From assembly GCA_947627625.1 (NCBI GenBank), contig CANQWR010000008.1:21284-85283 (forward strand): a stretch of 64,000 bases of DNA, in the 5' to 3' direction. The DNA comes from an uncultured Ruminococcus sp. Its GTDB lineage: Bacteria; Bacillota; Clostridia; Oscillospirales; Ruminococcaceae. Shown here piece by piece: positions 45,554-54,717 of this stretch (its first letter is position 1; each line of letters starts with the position of its first letter). The translations under genes were made by a program, and so were the position numbers. The notes below the pieces were generated by a model. The model ran no database searches. It was given only the letters and a program-made list of their open reading frames with translations, and was not told the origin of the DNA.

Positions 45554-46157
45554 ACTTGTGATGGCGACTAACAATGAAAATAAATTAAGAGAAGTCCGTG
45601 AGATATTGAAACCGCTGGGAATAGAGGTAATTTCGCAGAGAGAAGCGGGTGCGGATTGCGAACCGGAGGAAAACGGTACGACTTTTGCGGAGAATGCGGA
45701 GATAAAGGCGAGAGCGGTCTGGGAGACAGTAAATGTCCCCGTTATAGCCGATGACAGCGGGCTTTGTGTGGACGCTCTTGACGGCAGACCGGGAGTATTT
45801 TCGGCGAGGTACGCTCCAAAGGGAGAGGAGTGCGAAAAACTCCTTGAGGAGATGTCGGGCGTACCCGACAGCGAGAGGACAGCTTTTTTTGAGTGCTGTA
45901 TAGTTCTGATTGACGGCGGGGGAGTAAGGTTCTTTTCGGGAAGTTGTTACGGAAAGATAGGTTATCAGAAAAAAGGTGCGAACGGCTTTGGTTATGATCC
46001 GGTCTTTGTGCCGTGTGAAGAGGGCAGTTCGGGAATGTGTTTCGGGGACAGAACTCTTGCGGAGATGAGTTCCGAGGAAAAGAACAGGATAAGCCACCGT
46101 GGGAGGGCTTTGAAAAATTTTTATAAATACTTGAGTGGAGAGAGGAGTGCCGAATAA
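45543..46157 (+). CDS. XTP/dITP diphosphatase (RdgB/HAM1 family)
   Basis: A 204-residue house-cleaning nucleotide pyrophosphatase: [20 protein letters not shown] (TNNxxK motif), TTFAENAEIKA, VIADDSGLCVDALDGRPGVF and GFGYDPVFVP. It removes non-canonical purine triphosphates. The start at 45543 overlaps the end of ftsY and follows AAAGGA; the longer frame from 45522 would read through the ftsY tail. Coupled to yhbY by a one-base overlap. Confidence 0.93.
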   Translation: MISKLVMATNNENKLREVREILKPLGIEVISQREAGADCEPEENGTTFAENAEIKARAVWETVNVPVIADDSGLCVDALDGRPGVFSARYAPKGEECEKLLEEMSGVPDSERTAFFECCIVLIDGGGVRFFSGSCYGKIGYQKKGANGFGYDPVFVPCEEGSSGMCFGDRTLAEMSSEEKNRISHRGRALKNFYKYLSGERSAE

Positions 46158-46453
46158 TGCTTACAAGCAAGCAGAGAGCGTATTTAAGGGGAATAGCATC
46201 GGGTTACGAGACAATATATCAGATTGGCAAGTCGGGAGTTACAGAGGCTGTATGCCGTGATATTTCGGAGGCTTTGAGAAAGCGTGAACTTATAAAGTTG
46301 AGAGTACTTGAAAATTCGGGTTATACGGCACGGGAGGCTTCGGAAAAGATTGCGGAGATGACGGATTCCGACGTTGTGCAGGTTATCGGAAGTAAATTTG
46401 TGCTGTTCAAAAGAAATCCCAAAGAGCCTGTAATAGAGAATATCCCGAGGTAA
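46157..46453 (+). CDS. yhbY: YhbY-type RNA-binding protein
   Basis: A 98-residue CRM-domain protein with LTSKQRAYLRGIASGYETIY, the GxxG RNA-binding loop IGKSG and RELIKLRVLENS. YhbY binds pre-50S ribosomes in E. coli. The gene starts at the last base of the upstream stop codon. Six bases separate it from the next gene. Confidence 0.92.
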   Translation: MLTSKQRAYLRGIASGYETIYQIGKSGVTEAVCRDISEALRKRELIKLRVLENSGYTAREASEKIAEMTDSDVVQVIGSKFVLFKRNPKEPVIENIPR

Positions 46454-46459
46454 AAAATT

Positions 46460-47158
46460 ATGAAAGTTTTGATAATAAACGCACCGAGCCACAGGGGTAC
46501 GACTTACAGGATAGCGAGAATGACTGCGGAGAAAATAACGTCAGGAAAAAATATTGACGAAATTTTTCTGCCGAGGGATTTCGGGGAATTTTGTTGCGGT
46601 TGCGGTAAATGTTTCATGGAGAGTGAAAAGAAATGTCCGCATTATCTGAAATTAAAGCCCGTGACGGAGAAGATAGACAGTGCGGACGTGCTGATATTTG
46701 CGTGTCCGACTTACGTTTTCCACACGGCGGGACAGATGAAAGCCCTGCTTGACCACTACGCCTACAGATGGCTTGTACACCGTCCCGATGAGAGAATGTT
46801 CGGAAAGACCGCCGTTATAATTTCAACTGCTGCCGGAACGGGTACGAAACCTGCCATAAAGGACATAGCGGACAGCTGTTTTTTCTGGGGGATACAGAGA
46901 GTTTACAAGTACGGCATAAACGTACACGCTGTTTCGTGGAAGGACGTTTCCGACAGAAAAAAGAGAGCCATATCGAAAAAAACGAGTGAAATAGCACAGA
47001 TGGTGAGGTCTGAAAAGGACAGGACACCGTTCAGTGCAAAGACGAGAATTTTTTTCAATGTAATGGGAATGGTGCAGAGAAAGAAAGGTTTTTCGGAGGC
47101 TGATAAAATATACTGGAACGAAAAGGGCTGGACAAGGGGCGTAAAGCCGTGGGATTGA
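46460..47158 (+). CDS. flavodoxin-fold NAD(P)H-dependent oxidoreductase
   Basis: A 232-residue flavoprotein: MKVLIINAPSHRGTTYRIAR (FMN phosphate loop) and LIFACPTYVFHTAGQMKALL, as in NADPH-dependent FMN reductases. A cysteine-rich segment CCGCGKCFMESEKKCPHYLK at about residue 46 recalls iron-sulfur flavoproteins, and may hold a cluster. The C-terminus has a basic stretch. The substrate is unknown. It ends by overlapping nadD by 10 bases. Its place in this housekeeping run is not typical. Confidence 0.8.
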   Translation: MKVLIINAPSHRGTTYRIARMTAEKITSGKNIDEIFLPRDFGEFCCGCGKCFMESEKKCPHYLKLKPVTEKIDSADVLIFACPTYVFHTAGQMKALLDHYAYRWLVHRPDERMFGKTAVIISTAAGTGTKPAIKDIADSCFFWGIQRVYKYGINVHAVSWKDVSDRKKRAISKKTSEIAQMVRSEKDRTPFSAKTRIFFNVMGMVQRKKGFSEADKIYWNEKGWTRGVKPWD

Positions 47159-47757
47159 AGACAGGCATATTCGGGGGGAGTTTCAACCCCGTCCACAACG
47201 GTCACATATACCTTGCGAATACCTGTATAGAGCAGTTCGGGCTTGACAGGGTGTATCTTGTGCCGTCAAAAATATCTCCGCACCGTTCGGACGATGAGTA
47301 TGTCCCCGAACAGGACAGGCTTGAAATGCTGAAAATTGCGTGCAGGGGAAATTCAAAACTTGTTGTGAGCAGTTATGAACTAAACGCATTCAGGGTGAGT
47401 TACAGCATATACACTGTTGAACATTTCAGGAGGAAGTTCCCCGATGATACGCTGTATCTTCTCACGGGCGGAGATATGCTCATGAGTTTTGAAAGCTGGT
47501 ACAGGTTTGAGGACATACTGAAAAATGCGGTAGTCTGTGCAGTGCCGAGAAATGAGGGAGAGAGAAAAAATCTCGTCACAAAGGCAGAGAGACTGGGGGA
47601 GTACGGGAAAATTCTTGTTGCGGACGTTCCCCCGCTTGTGGTGTCGTCAACGGAGATCAGAAAAAAAATTGAAAAAAATGAGAATTTCTCTTGCTATCTT
47701 GACGAAAATGTAGTACAATATATAAAGTCGAGAGAGTTATACAGGATTAAGTCCTGA
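47149..47757 (+). CDS. nadD: nicotinate-nucleotide adenylyltransferase
   Basis: A 202-residue enzyme with the HxGH-type motif GIFGGSFNPVHNGHIYLAN, YLVPSKISPHR and LVVSSTEIRKKIE (SxTxxR). It makes nicotinate adenine dinucleotide in NAD synthesis. GTG at 47149 is the start, after AAGGGGC, overlapping the previous gene. nadD-yqeK-LCP-rsfS-leuS is a conserved clostridial order. Confidence 0.95.
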   Translation: MGLKTGIFGGSFNPVHNGHIYLANTCIEQFGLDRVYLVPSKISPHRSDDEYVPEQDRLEMLKIACRGNSKLVVSSYELNAFRVSYSIYTVEHFRRKFPDDTLYLLTGGDMLMSFESWYRFEDILKNAVVCAVPRNEGERKNLVTKAERLGEYGKILVADVPPLVVSSTEIRKKIEKNENFSCYLDENVVQYIKSRELYRIKS

Positions 47758-47795
47758 GCAGACAGGAATGTAAATTTTTCAGGTGAGGTGAGATT

Positions 47796-48386
47796 TTGCT
47801 TTATAATTCGGAGGAAAAGAAAAAATATCTGAAAGAGCATCTGTCACAGAAAAGGTATCAGCACTCCCTGAACGTTGCGGACGAGTGCAGGAAACTTGCG
47901 AAAAAATACGGTGAAGACCCCGACAAGGCTTATTTTGCAGGACTTCTCCACGATGTCTGCAAGGAATTGCCTTTTGAGGAGCAGAGAGAACTCGTACTTA
48001 AAAGCGGATTTACGGTGTGCCGTGAGGAGCTTGAAACACGTTCGCTGTGGCACGCTATAGCAGGAGCGTATTTTGTCAAGAATGTATTCGGAGTCGAAGA
48101 CATAGATATAATTGACTCCATAAGATTCCACACAGTCGGAAGAGCAGGTATGGCAAGGCTTGAAGAGATAGTTTATTTAGGGGATTTGGTATCGGCAGAC
48201 CGTGACTACAAGGACGTTGACAAGATGAGGAAACTCGTCTACAGCGACTTAAATCACGCAATGCTTGAAGCGTTTGCATTTTCGGTGAAGTCTGTTGTGA
48301 AAAAGGGCGGAGTTATTCCCGCCTGTACCGTAGAGGGGTACAATTTCTACACGAGACTTCTGAGAAAGATAAAAACTAAAGACTGA
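47796..48386 (+). CDS. yqeK: YqeK, HD-domain Ap4A hydrolase
   Basis: A 196-residue HD phosphohydrolase with RYQHSLNVADECRKLAKKYG, FAGLLHDVCKELP (HD pair) and AIAGAYFVKNVFG and VYLGDLVSADRDY. YqeK cleaves diadenosine tetraphosphate symmetrically into two ADP. TTG at 47796 is the start after AGGTGAG. It follows nadD, as in most Firmicutes. Confidence 0.92.
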   Translation: MLYNSEEKKKYLKEHLSQKRYQHSLNVADECRKLAKKYGEDPDKAYFAGLLHDVCKELPFEEQRELVLKSGFTVCREELETRSLWHAIAGAYFVKNVFGVEDIDIIDSIRFHTVGRAGMARLEEIVYLGDLVSADRDYKDVDKMRKLVYSDLNHAMLEAFAFSVKSVVKKGGVIPACTVEGYNFYTRLLRKIKTKD

Positions 48387-48427
48387 TATAAAACTAAACC
48401 GAAACTGTCGGAAAAGAGAGGATTCAC

Positions 48428-50203
48428 ATGAGCGAAAACGATTCTGCAAGGGATATGGGTGCGGAGGATTCAAGACCAAAGCCGTCAAAGAGACTTGTAA
48501 AAGTGGGGAAAAAGAGTGCAAGGGGGAGGATTTCCCCGACAGACCCGAGTTATACTGCACAGCACGAGGCAAAGCCCTCCATATACAGGATAAGAAAGGA
48601 CTCCGTGAGAAAGGGACAGCGGGTCTACAGAGGGAAGTACGAAGCGAGAGCCATAAACTGGGACGACTATCAGCTCCGTGACGACGAACAGCCTATAAGG
48701 TGGAAGCCCGAGAGGTCAAGGCGAGAGGAACCTGTCCCCGAAGACCCTTACGAAAATCTCACCGAACCCGAAAATATAGGTGAAAAATCCGAACCTGTGA
48801 GGGAGAGAGAAAAGCCCGAGTCTGTGAGGGAGAAAAGTGAGACGGCAAAAGCTCCCGTCGGAAAACTTGTCCTGAACAGGAGCAGGTCGGAGAGAAATAT
48901 TTCGGGAAAGTCCCCTTTGAAATCCGTTGCGGATAGTGTCGAACCGCCCGAGAAATCCGTAACTTCTCCGAACGGAAAGAGGAGTGATAAGACAAAAATG
49001 GACAAAAAGGACTCAAATGCAGTAAATATACTTGTCAAGATAAGTTCGATAGTGGCAAGTCTTGTCATAATCATGGCAATGGTTCTGAATATGCCGATAT
49101 TCAGGGACGTTGACACACAGAGCAACGTCTCTATGATGTACCTTGTAAAAAACTGGCAGCCGCTTGTGCAGGGTGAGGGACAACTCAACAAGGAGAACGT
49201 AAAGATTGAGTTGAAAGACGACATTGAACAGCCTGTTGAGGACTACACGGACGGTCTTGACCTCCCACAGCTTGTAGAGGGACAGTACAGTGTCTTGTTG
49301 CTTGGCTTTGACGAGGACGTTTTCAACACGGACGTTATGTGGGTGTGTCAGTTCGACATAGGACACGGCGGACTGAATATTCTGCAAATTCCACGTGACT
49401 GCTGTCTGCCCGACTACACAAACAGCATAACGGGAAAGATAAACAGTGTGTACTCAATGGGAGACCCCGATGTGAACCCGCCTATTCAGAGGGTAGTCAA
49501 TGCAGTTCAGGAGAATTTCGGAATACCGATAGATGCGTATGTGACGACAGTCTGCTATGATATAGTGGACATTGTTGACCTTATCGGGGGAATACCGATA
49601 GACATTGAGAATCAGATTGTCTACGAGGCACACAAAGTAATCCCCGCAGGAAAGACTGTCCTGACGGGTGAACAGGCGGAGTGGTTTATAAGGTTCAGGT
49701 ACGAGTGGATAGAGGGCGACATAGGACGTATGCAGAACCAGAGAAAGTTCATGGTAGCTGCAATGAACAAGCTGATGAGCATTGTAAAGGACGAGGGCAA
49801 GCCGAAACTTTACAGTTACCTGAAAGAGATATATGACAACGAGTATATATACACCGATATGAGCTTACAGGATATGAGTATGCTTGCGGATTTCGCCGCC
49901 ACACTTGAGATGGACAAAGTTCACGTGAACATGGTGCCCGGGGAGGGAGCTTCTTACTACCCTGCGGACGGAGAGCGTTACGACGTATTTTCCGTACACA
50001 AACAGGCAACTATAGATATGCTGAACGAGTACTTCAGACCGTATCAGAAGAAGATGACGGAGAAAGACACTTCTCTTGTTGAGCTTGTCACGGACTACCA
50101 GTATGACGTTTATGACGATATGGGAGCGACGTTTGAGGAAGTGGAGGACGCTACCGAACCTGCGAGAAATCCCGACAAAGCTCCGATAGAGGGAAATTAT
50201 TAA
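48428..50203 (+). CDS. LytR-CpsA-Psr family cell-wall ligase
   Basis: A 591-residue membrane protein. A basic, charged cytoplasmic region of about 195 residues, much longer than usual, precedes a single span (199-222). The LCP domain (about 275-520) contains YSVLLLGFDEDVFNTDVMWV, LQIPRDCCLPDY and FRYEWIEGDIGRMQNQRKF with the catalytic Arg and Asp positions. LCP proteins transfer teichoic acid or capsule chains to peptidoglycan. The C-terminus ends in an acidic tail. It lies between yqeK and rsfS in the conserved order. Confidence 0.93.
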   Translation: MSENDSARDMGAEDSRPKPSKRLVKVGKKSARGRISPTDPSYTAQHEAKPSIYRIRKDSVRKGQRVYRGKYEARAINWDDYQLRDDEQPIRWKPERSRREEPVPEDPYENLTEPENIGEKSEPVREREKPESVREKSETAKAPVGKLVLNRSRSERNISGKSPLKSVADSVEPPEKSVTSPNGKRSDKTKMDKKDSNAVNILVKISSIVASLVIIMAMVLNMPIFRDVDTQSNVSMMYLVKNWQPLVQGEGQLNKENVKIELKDDIEQPVEDYTDGLDLPQLVEGQYSVLLLGFDEDVFNTDVMWVCQFDIGHGGLNILQIPRDCCLPDYTNSITGKINSVYSMGDPDVNPPIQRVVNAVQENFGIPIDAYVTTVCYDIVDIVDLIGGIPIDIENQIVYEAHKVIPAGKTVLTGEQAEWFIRFRYEWIEGDIGRMQNQRKFMVAAMNKLMSIVKDEGKPKLYSYLKEIYDNEYIYTDMSLQDMSMLADFAATLEMDKVHVNMVPGEGASYYPADGERYDVFSVHKQATIDMLNEYFRPYQKKMTEKDTSLVELVTDYQYDVYDDMGATFEEVEDATEPARNPDKAPIEGNY

Positions 50204-50279
50204 GACAGTTAAAATAATTTGGAATAAATTAGAATAAATTAAAATAAATTAAAAATAACGAAAGGACATGGGAGAATCT

Positions 50280-50639
50280 ATGGACGAAAACGAGAAACTC
50301 AAAATAATAGTAAAGGCACTTGACGGCAAAAAGGCTGAGAATATAAATGTTCTGAAAGTTTCGGATTTGACGATACTTGCGGACTACTTCGTCATAGCGG
50401 ACGGCACGAGCAATACTCACGTAAAGGCACTTGCGGAGGAAGTGGACTATCAGCTGTCGGAGAGGGGTACAGAGCCTTCAAAGCGTGAGTCCGACACGGG
50501 CAACGCTTGGATGATACTTGACTACTCCGATATAATAGTACACATTTTCCGCAAGGACACGAGAGATTTCTACAAGCTTGACGGTCTGTGGGCGGACGGT
50601 GAATCTGTAGATATAAGTGAGATGCTCAAAGAGGAGTGA
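50280..50639 (+). CDS. rsfS: ribosome silencing factor RsfS
   Basis: A 119-residue protein with the RsfS fold: IVKALDGKKAENINVLKVSD, YFVIADGTSNTHVKALAEEV, and ILDYSDIIVHIFRKDTRDFY. It binds L14 and stops subunit joining in starvation. ATG at 50280 (after GGGAGA) is preferred to the ATG at 50268, which overlaps a weaker site. Confidence 0.94.
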   Translation: MDENEKLKIIVKALDGKKAENINVLKVSDLTILADYFVIADGTSNTHVKALAEEVDYQLSERGTEPSKRESDTGNAWMILDYSDIIVHIFRKDTRDFYKLDGLWADGESVDISEMLKEE

Positions 50640-50645
50640 TTTTTC

Positions 50646-50999
50646 GTGAACACAAACAACGAAAAGGGTAGGACTATTGCGGTCGGAGTTTCGGTGTATA
50701 TTGTCGCAAAATGTATAATAAACGGCTTCCTGGGCGGGGGTTTAAGCATTGTGGACCTCTTGCTTGGGGTTGTGATATTTGTGCTGATGTTCATGGGGTT
50801 GCAGTACGTCAATTACGGCGTTGCGGTGTACCTTGCACTCTTTGCGATAGTGAATCTCCCCGAAAATGTCTCACATATAGGCAGTAACTGGTTTTACCTG
50901 CTTGAGGGCATAGTGGACATTTTGCTTGCGATTGCTCTTGTGACACACAATGATGTAAAAGAACACTTTACAAATAAGTGGAACGAAATCGGCAGGTAG
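50646..50999 (+). CDS. small membrane protein, function unknown
   Basis: A 117-residue protein with three or four hydrophobic segments (GVSVYIVAKCIINGFLGG, LLLGVVIFVLMFMGLQYV, AVYLALFAIVN and a last one near 95) and a short charged tail. No family was recognised. GTG at 50646 follows GAGGAGTGA, six bases after rsfS, so it is in the same transcript, between rsfS and leuS. Confidence 0.78.
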   Translation: MNTNNEKGRTIAVGVSVYIVAKCIINGFLGGGLSIVDLLLGVVIFVLMFMGLQYVNYGVAVYLALFAIVNLPENVSHIGSNWFYLLEGIVDILLAIALVTHNDVKEHFTNKWNEIGR

Positions 51000-51061
51000 T
51001 TTAATAATAAATAATTTAATAATAAATTTATAAAAGCAAAAACAGAGAGGACTGATTTGTT

Positions 51062-53467
51062 ATGGGTAAATATGATTTCAGGGCTGTTGAGAAAAAATGG
51101 CAGAAACACTGGGAGGATAATCAGACTTTCAGGGCTTCGGACGACAGGACAAAAAAGAAATTCTATGCACTTGTCGAGTTTCCGTATCCGTCGGGACACG
51201 GTATGCACGTCGGACATATAAAGGCTTATTCGGGACTTGAAGTTGTGAGCCGTAAAAGGCGTATGGAGGGCTATAACGTCCTCTTCCCGATAGGATTTGA
51301 CGCTTACGGTCTCCCCACGGAGAACACGGCTATAAAAGAAAATATTCACCCGAGAATAGTCACGGATAACAATATAGAGAAATTCACTTCTCAGCTGAAG
51401 ACAGTGGGATTTTCTTTTGACTGGTCAAGAGTTATAGACACTACAGACGAAAATTATTATAAGTGGACACAGTGGATATTTCTGAAGATGTTTGAAAACG
51501 GACTTGTTTTCAGGGACAAGACGAGTGTAAATTACTGTCCGAGCTGTAAAGTTGTGCTGTCAAACGAGGACTCACAGGGCGGAAAGTGCGACATCTGCCA
51601 CAGCGACATTGTACAGAAGACAAAAGAGGTCTGGTATCTGAGAATAACGGAGTACGCCGACAAACTTCTTGAGGGGCTTGAAACGGTGGACTACCTGCCC
51701 AATGTGAAATTACAGCAACAGAACTGGATAGGCAAGTCAACAGGAGCTTTCGTGAATTTCAGCATAAAGGAATTTGACGAAAAACTGCGTATCTACACGA
51801 CAAGACCCGATACTCTCTGGGGAGTTACTTTCATGGTAATCGCCCCCGAACACCCTCTTATTGAGAAGTACAGGGATTCAATAAAAAATATTGACGAACT
51901 TGAAAATTACAAGCAGGAGTGCGGAAAGAAGAGTGAATTTGAGAGAACACAGCTTGTAAAGGACAAGACAGGAGTAAAAATAGACGGTCTCACGGCGGTA
52001 AACCCTGTTACGGGAAAAGAGATACCCGTATATATATCGGACTATGTAATGATGGGTTACGGAACGGGTGCGATAATGGCTGTACCCGCACACGACGAGA
52101 GGGACTACGATTTTGCTAAAAAATTCGGCATAGACATTATTGAAGTCATCAAAGGCGGTGACATATCAAAAGCGGCTTACACGGGTGAGGGCGAACTTGT
52201 AAATTCGGGTGAGCTGAACGGCATTACAAATAAAAAAGACGCTATAGAAAAGGCACTTGAAATACTCGGAAAACTCGGTTGCGGAGAAAAGGGCGTGCAG
52301 TACAAAATGAAAGACTGGGCGTTCAACCGTCAGAGATACTGGGGCGAACCCATTCCGATAGTACACTGTCCGAAGTGCGGAATGGTGGCAGTCCCGTATG
52401 ACGAACTTCCGCTGAGACTTCCCGAAGTGGAGAACTTTGAGCCGGGTACGGACGGAGAGAGTCCGCTTGCAAAGATAGACAGCTTTGTGAACTGCAAATG
52501 TCCGAAGTGCGGAGGTGACGCAAAGAGGGAGACCGACACAATGCCGCAGTGGGCGGGTTCGTCGTGGTACTTCCTCAGATATTGCGACCCTCACAATTCG
52601 GAGAGATTTGCGTCAAAAGAAGCCCTTGAATATTGGATGCCCGTGGACTGGTACAACGGCGGTATGGAACACGTCACCCGTCACATGATTTACTCACGAT
52701 TCTGGCACAAATTCCTCTATGATATGGGAGAGGTGAACACTCCCGAACCTTACGCAAAGAGGACTGCACAGGGACTTATACTCGGTGAGGACGGTGAAAA
52801 GATGTCCAAATCGAGGGGAAATGTCGTTGACCCGAATGACGTTGTTGCACAGTATGGTGCGGACGTTTTGAGACTTTATGTTCTGTTTATGGGTGACTAC
52901 GAAAAAGCTGCACCGTGGAGTGAAAGCTCAATAAAGGGTTGTAAGAGGTTTGCGGACAGAGTATGGGGACTTCAGGACATTCTCACGGACGGCGACGGTT
53001 ACAGCGACAAACTTGTGACGAATTTCCACAAGACCATAAAGAAAGTCAGCGAGGACATAGAGTCCATGAAGTTCAACACAGCTATTGCCTCTCTTATGAC
53101 ACTCCTGAACGATATTTACTCGGCGGGCAGTATCACAAATGGCGAACTCCTTGCGTTCTGTACGCTCCTGTACCCGTTCGCACCGCATATTTCGGAGGAA
53201 ATTTATTTTAACAATTCGGGGAAAGTCCTCAGCGAGCAGAGTTGGATATCCTATGACGAGAAACTCTGTCAGGACGAGACTGTCGAGATAGTTGCACAGG
53301 TGAACGGCAAAGTCAGGACGAAACTGAATATAGCGGTTGATTCGGACAGGGAGACTGTCATAGAGATGGCGATGGCGGACGAAAAAGTCAGGAGTGCCGT
53401 TGCGGGAAAGAATGTTGTCAAGCAGATATATGTGCCCAATAAACTTGTGAACATAGTCGCAAAGTAA
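51062..53467 (+). CDS. leuS: leucyl-tRNA synthetase
   Basis: An 801-residue class I synthetase: YPSGHGMHVGHIKAYSGLE (HIGH-type), a CP1 editing domain (about 215-400, TRPDTLWGVTFMVIAPEHP), two CxxC zinc knuckles, WNRQRYWGEPIPIVHCPKCG-like residues near 420 and KMSKSRGNVVDP at about 580. The anticodon-binding domain and a C-terminal domain follow. It charges tRNA-Leu. Only 62 bases separate it from the membrane protein gene, and no T-box was seen. Confidence 0.97.
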   Translation: MGKYDFRAVEKKWQKHWEDNQTFRASDDRTKKKFYALVEFPYPSGHGMHVGHIKAYSGLEVVSRKRRMEGYNVLFPIGFDAYGLPTENTAIKENIHPRIVTDNNIEKFTSQLKTVGFSFDWSRVIDTTDENYYKWTQWIFLKMFENGLVFRDKTSVNYCPSCKVVLSNEDSQGGKCDICHSDIVQKTKEVWYLRITEYADKLLEGLETVDYLPNVKLQQQNWIGKSTGAFVNFSIKEFDEKLRIYTTRPDTLWGVTFMVIAPEHPLIEKYRDSIKNIDELENYKQECGKKSEFERTQLVKDKTGVKIDGLTAVNPVTGKEIPVYISDYVMMGYGTGAIMAVPAHDERDYDFAKKFGIDIIEVIKGGDISKAAYTGEGELVNSGELNGITNKKDAIEKALEILGKLGCGEKGVQYKMKDWAFNRQRYWGEPIPIVHCPKCGMVAVPYDELPLRLPEVENFEPGTDGESPLAKIDSFVNCKCPKCGGDAKRETDTMPQWAGSSWYFLRYCDPHNSERFASKEALEYWMPVDWYNGGMEHVTRHMIYSRFWHKFLYDMGEVNTPEPYAKRTAQGLILGEDGEKMSKSRGNVVDPNDVVAQYGADVLRLYVLFMGDYEKAAPWSESSIKGCKRFADRVWGLQDILTDGDGYSDKLVTNFHKTIKKVSEDIESMKFNTAIASLMTLLNDIYSAGSITNGELLAFCTLLYPFAPHISEEIYFNNSGKVLSEQSWISYDEKLCQDETVEIVAQVNGKVRTKLNIAVDSDRETVIEMAMADEKVRSAVAGKNVVKQIYVPNKLVNIVAK

Positions 53468-53518
53468 ATTTATAGGATGGGAACACCCTACCACTCAAGA
53501 ATTAAATCAGTATTCAAT

Positions 53519-53672
53519 TATGGGGGTTCGGGGGGATTCTTTACCCCAACGGGGGCTGGGGGCAAAGCCCCCTGCCCCTTATCGTTCTAAATAAAAAATA
53601 TTAAATCTCCAAAAAAATATAATTTTAAGAAAATTATTTTTTGGGGGTTGGGGGCAACGCCCCCCAAATGGG
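53519..53672 (+). repeat. composite GC-rich repeat plus AT-rich palindrome
   Basis: ATGGGGGTTCGGGGGGATTC, GGGGGCAAAGCCCCCTGCCC and CTTATCGTTCTAAATAAA are followed by AAAAATATAATTTTAAGAAA and ATTATTTTTTGGGGG, the AT-rich module also found at 5070 and 5180. A further GGGGGCAACGCCCCC hairpin ends it. It closes the leuS transcript side of the gap. Confidence 0.88.
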
Positions 53673-53809
53673 AGTTAAGAGGAGAATATGTAAATATCAC
53701 CAGAAATTTCCGAAAAGAGAAATAAATTTTGGTACAAACGATATGAGTGCCAAATAAGAGTGTTGATATTACTGCAAAATAACGAAATTGAGAATATTTC
53801 AAAAAAGAC

Positions 53810-53838
53810 TTGACATGATAAGAAAAATGTGCTAAAAT
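53810..53838 (+). promoter_or_regulatory. promoter of rpsU
   Basis: TTGACA at 53810-53815, 17 bases, TAAAAT at 53833-53838. The leader before rpsU is about 130 nt. Confidence 0.85.
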
Positions 53839-53859
53839 GTACTTATCCTTGAATAAAGG

Positions 53860-53973
53860 CAGTTGAAAGCAAGAGACGTCTTGCTGAGGTGAGGTGTTTT
53901 GCGTCCGTTGAGACGCTTAGCATATATGACGGGGATATTCCCTGTAGCCTCTGGAAAAAAGGAGGGAAAAGTA
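53860..53973 (+). promoter_or_regulatory. structured leader of rpsU
   Basis: Three hairpins in order: AGCAAGAGACGTCTTGCT at about 53868-53885 (7-bp stem, loop GACG), GCGTCCGTTGAGACGC at about 53901-53916, and GGGGATATTCCC near 53931-53942. AAGGAGGGAAAAGTA follows before the ATG. A feedback site for S21 is possible; it was not matched to a known family. Confidence 0.4.
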
Positions 53974-54147
53974 ATGGCAGAAGTTCGTGTCGGCAAGAAC
54001 GAATCCTTGGATACAGCTCTTAAGAGATTTAAGAGGTCTTGTGCAAAGGACGGTGTTATCGCTGAGGTTCGCAAGAGAGAACACTACGAGAAACCTTCCG
54101 TAAAACGCAAGAAGAAGTCTGAGGCAGCTCGTAAACGCAAGTATTGA
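53974..54147 (+). CDS. rpsU: 30S ribosomal protein S21
   Basis: A 57-residue protein, [20 protein letters not shown] and [20 protein letters not shown] with a basic end: complete S21. The start at 53974 follows AAGGAGG; a longer open frame to 53899 crosses the structured leader and is rejected. Confidence 0.96.
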   Translation: MAEVRVGKNESLDTALKRFKRSCAKDGVIAEVRKREHYEKPSVKRKKKSEAARKRKY

Positions 54148-54185
54148 TTGTGTTATCTTTGCCTGTGATTTGAATTTTTTGTAAG

Positions 54186-54208
54186 GGCGGACTTCGGTCC
54201 GCTTTTTT
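54186..54208 (+). terminator. terminator of rpsU
   Basis: GGCGGAC, loop TTCG, GTCCGCTTTTTT: a compact tetraloop hairpin, 38 bases past the rpsU stop codon. Confidence 0.92.
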
Positions 54209-54265
54209 CAGTGCAGTTTTTTGCAGGTGGGGAACGTTGATCTTGCAAAGGAGGGAGATATTTTT

Positions 54266-54694
54266 ATGGAGAAGATACTTGTTATACACGGTCCGAATCT
54301 CAATCTGCTTGGGGAGCGTGAGCCTGGGGTATACGGCAGTACGGGGATAGATGTGCTGAACCGTAAAATAATAGACAGGGCAAAGTCACAAGGGCTTAAA
54401 TGCGAGATATTCCAGTCCAACCACGAGGGAGCGATAATAGACAAACTCCACTCGGCAAGGACTGAATTTGACGGAGTTATAATAAACGCAGGTGCTTACA
54501 CGCACTACAGCTATGCGATAAGAGACGCAATTTCGGCTATAAAGATACCTGTTATAGAGGTCCACATAAGCAACATAGATGCCCGTGAGGAGTTCAGAGC
54601 AAAGTCTGTGATAGCACCCGTTTGCAGGGGCAGTATATGCGGACTTGGTTTTCTGAGTTATTATCTTGCGGTTGACGCAATGGCTGAACTTTAA
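54266..54694 (+). CDS. aroQ: 3-dehydroquinate dehydratase, type II
   Basis: A 142-residue type II enzyme: ILVIHGPNLNLLGEREPGVY, FQSNHEGAIIDKLH, and INAGAYTHYSYAIRDAI (catalytic Tyr and His positions). It converts dehydroquinate to dehydroshikimate. The start at 54266 follows AAAGGAGGGAG; an upstream frame from 54221 is not conserved. aroQ, M24 peptidase, efp and the CD1247-type gene follow each other as in many Clostridia. Confidence 0.94.
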   Translation: MEKILVIHGPNLNLLGEREPGVYGSTGIDVLNRKIIDRAKSQGLKCEIFQSNHEGAIIDKLHSARTEFDGVIINAGAYTHYSYAIRDAISAIKIPVIEVHISNIDAREEFRAKSVIAPVCRGSICGLGFLSYYLAVDAMAEL

Positions 54695-54717
54695 TTTTTT
54701 TGGGGGAGTGTGGGAGT

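Noticed and set aside
44675..45574. 299-codon and 270-codon antisense open frames opposite ftsY repeats
   Set aside because: Mirror images of the repeated acidic coding sequence. No ribosome sites, low-complexity Leu/Phe or Ser products.
51000..51061. T-box leader before leuS
   Set aside because: Only 62 bases separate leuS from the upstream gene, with no stem I, T-box sequence or terminator.
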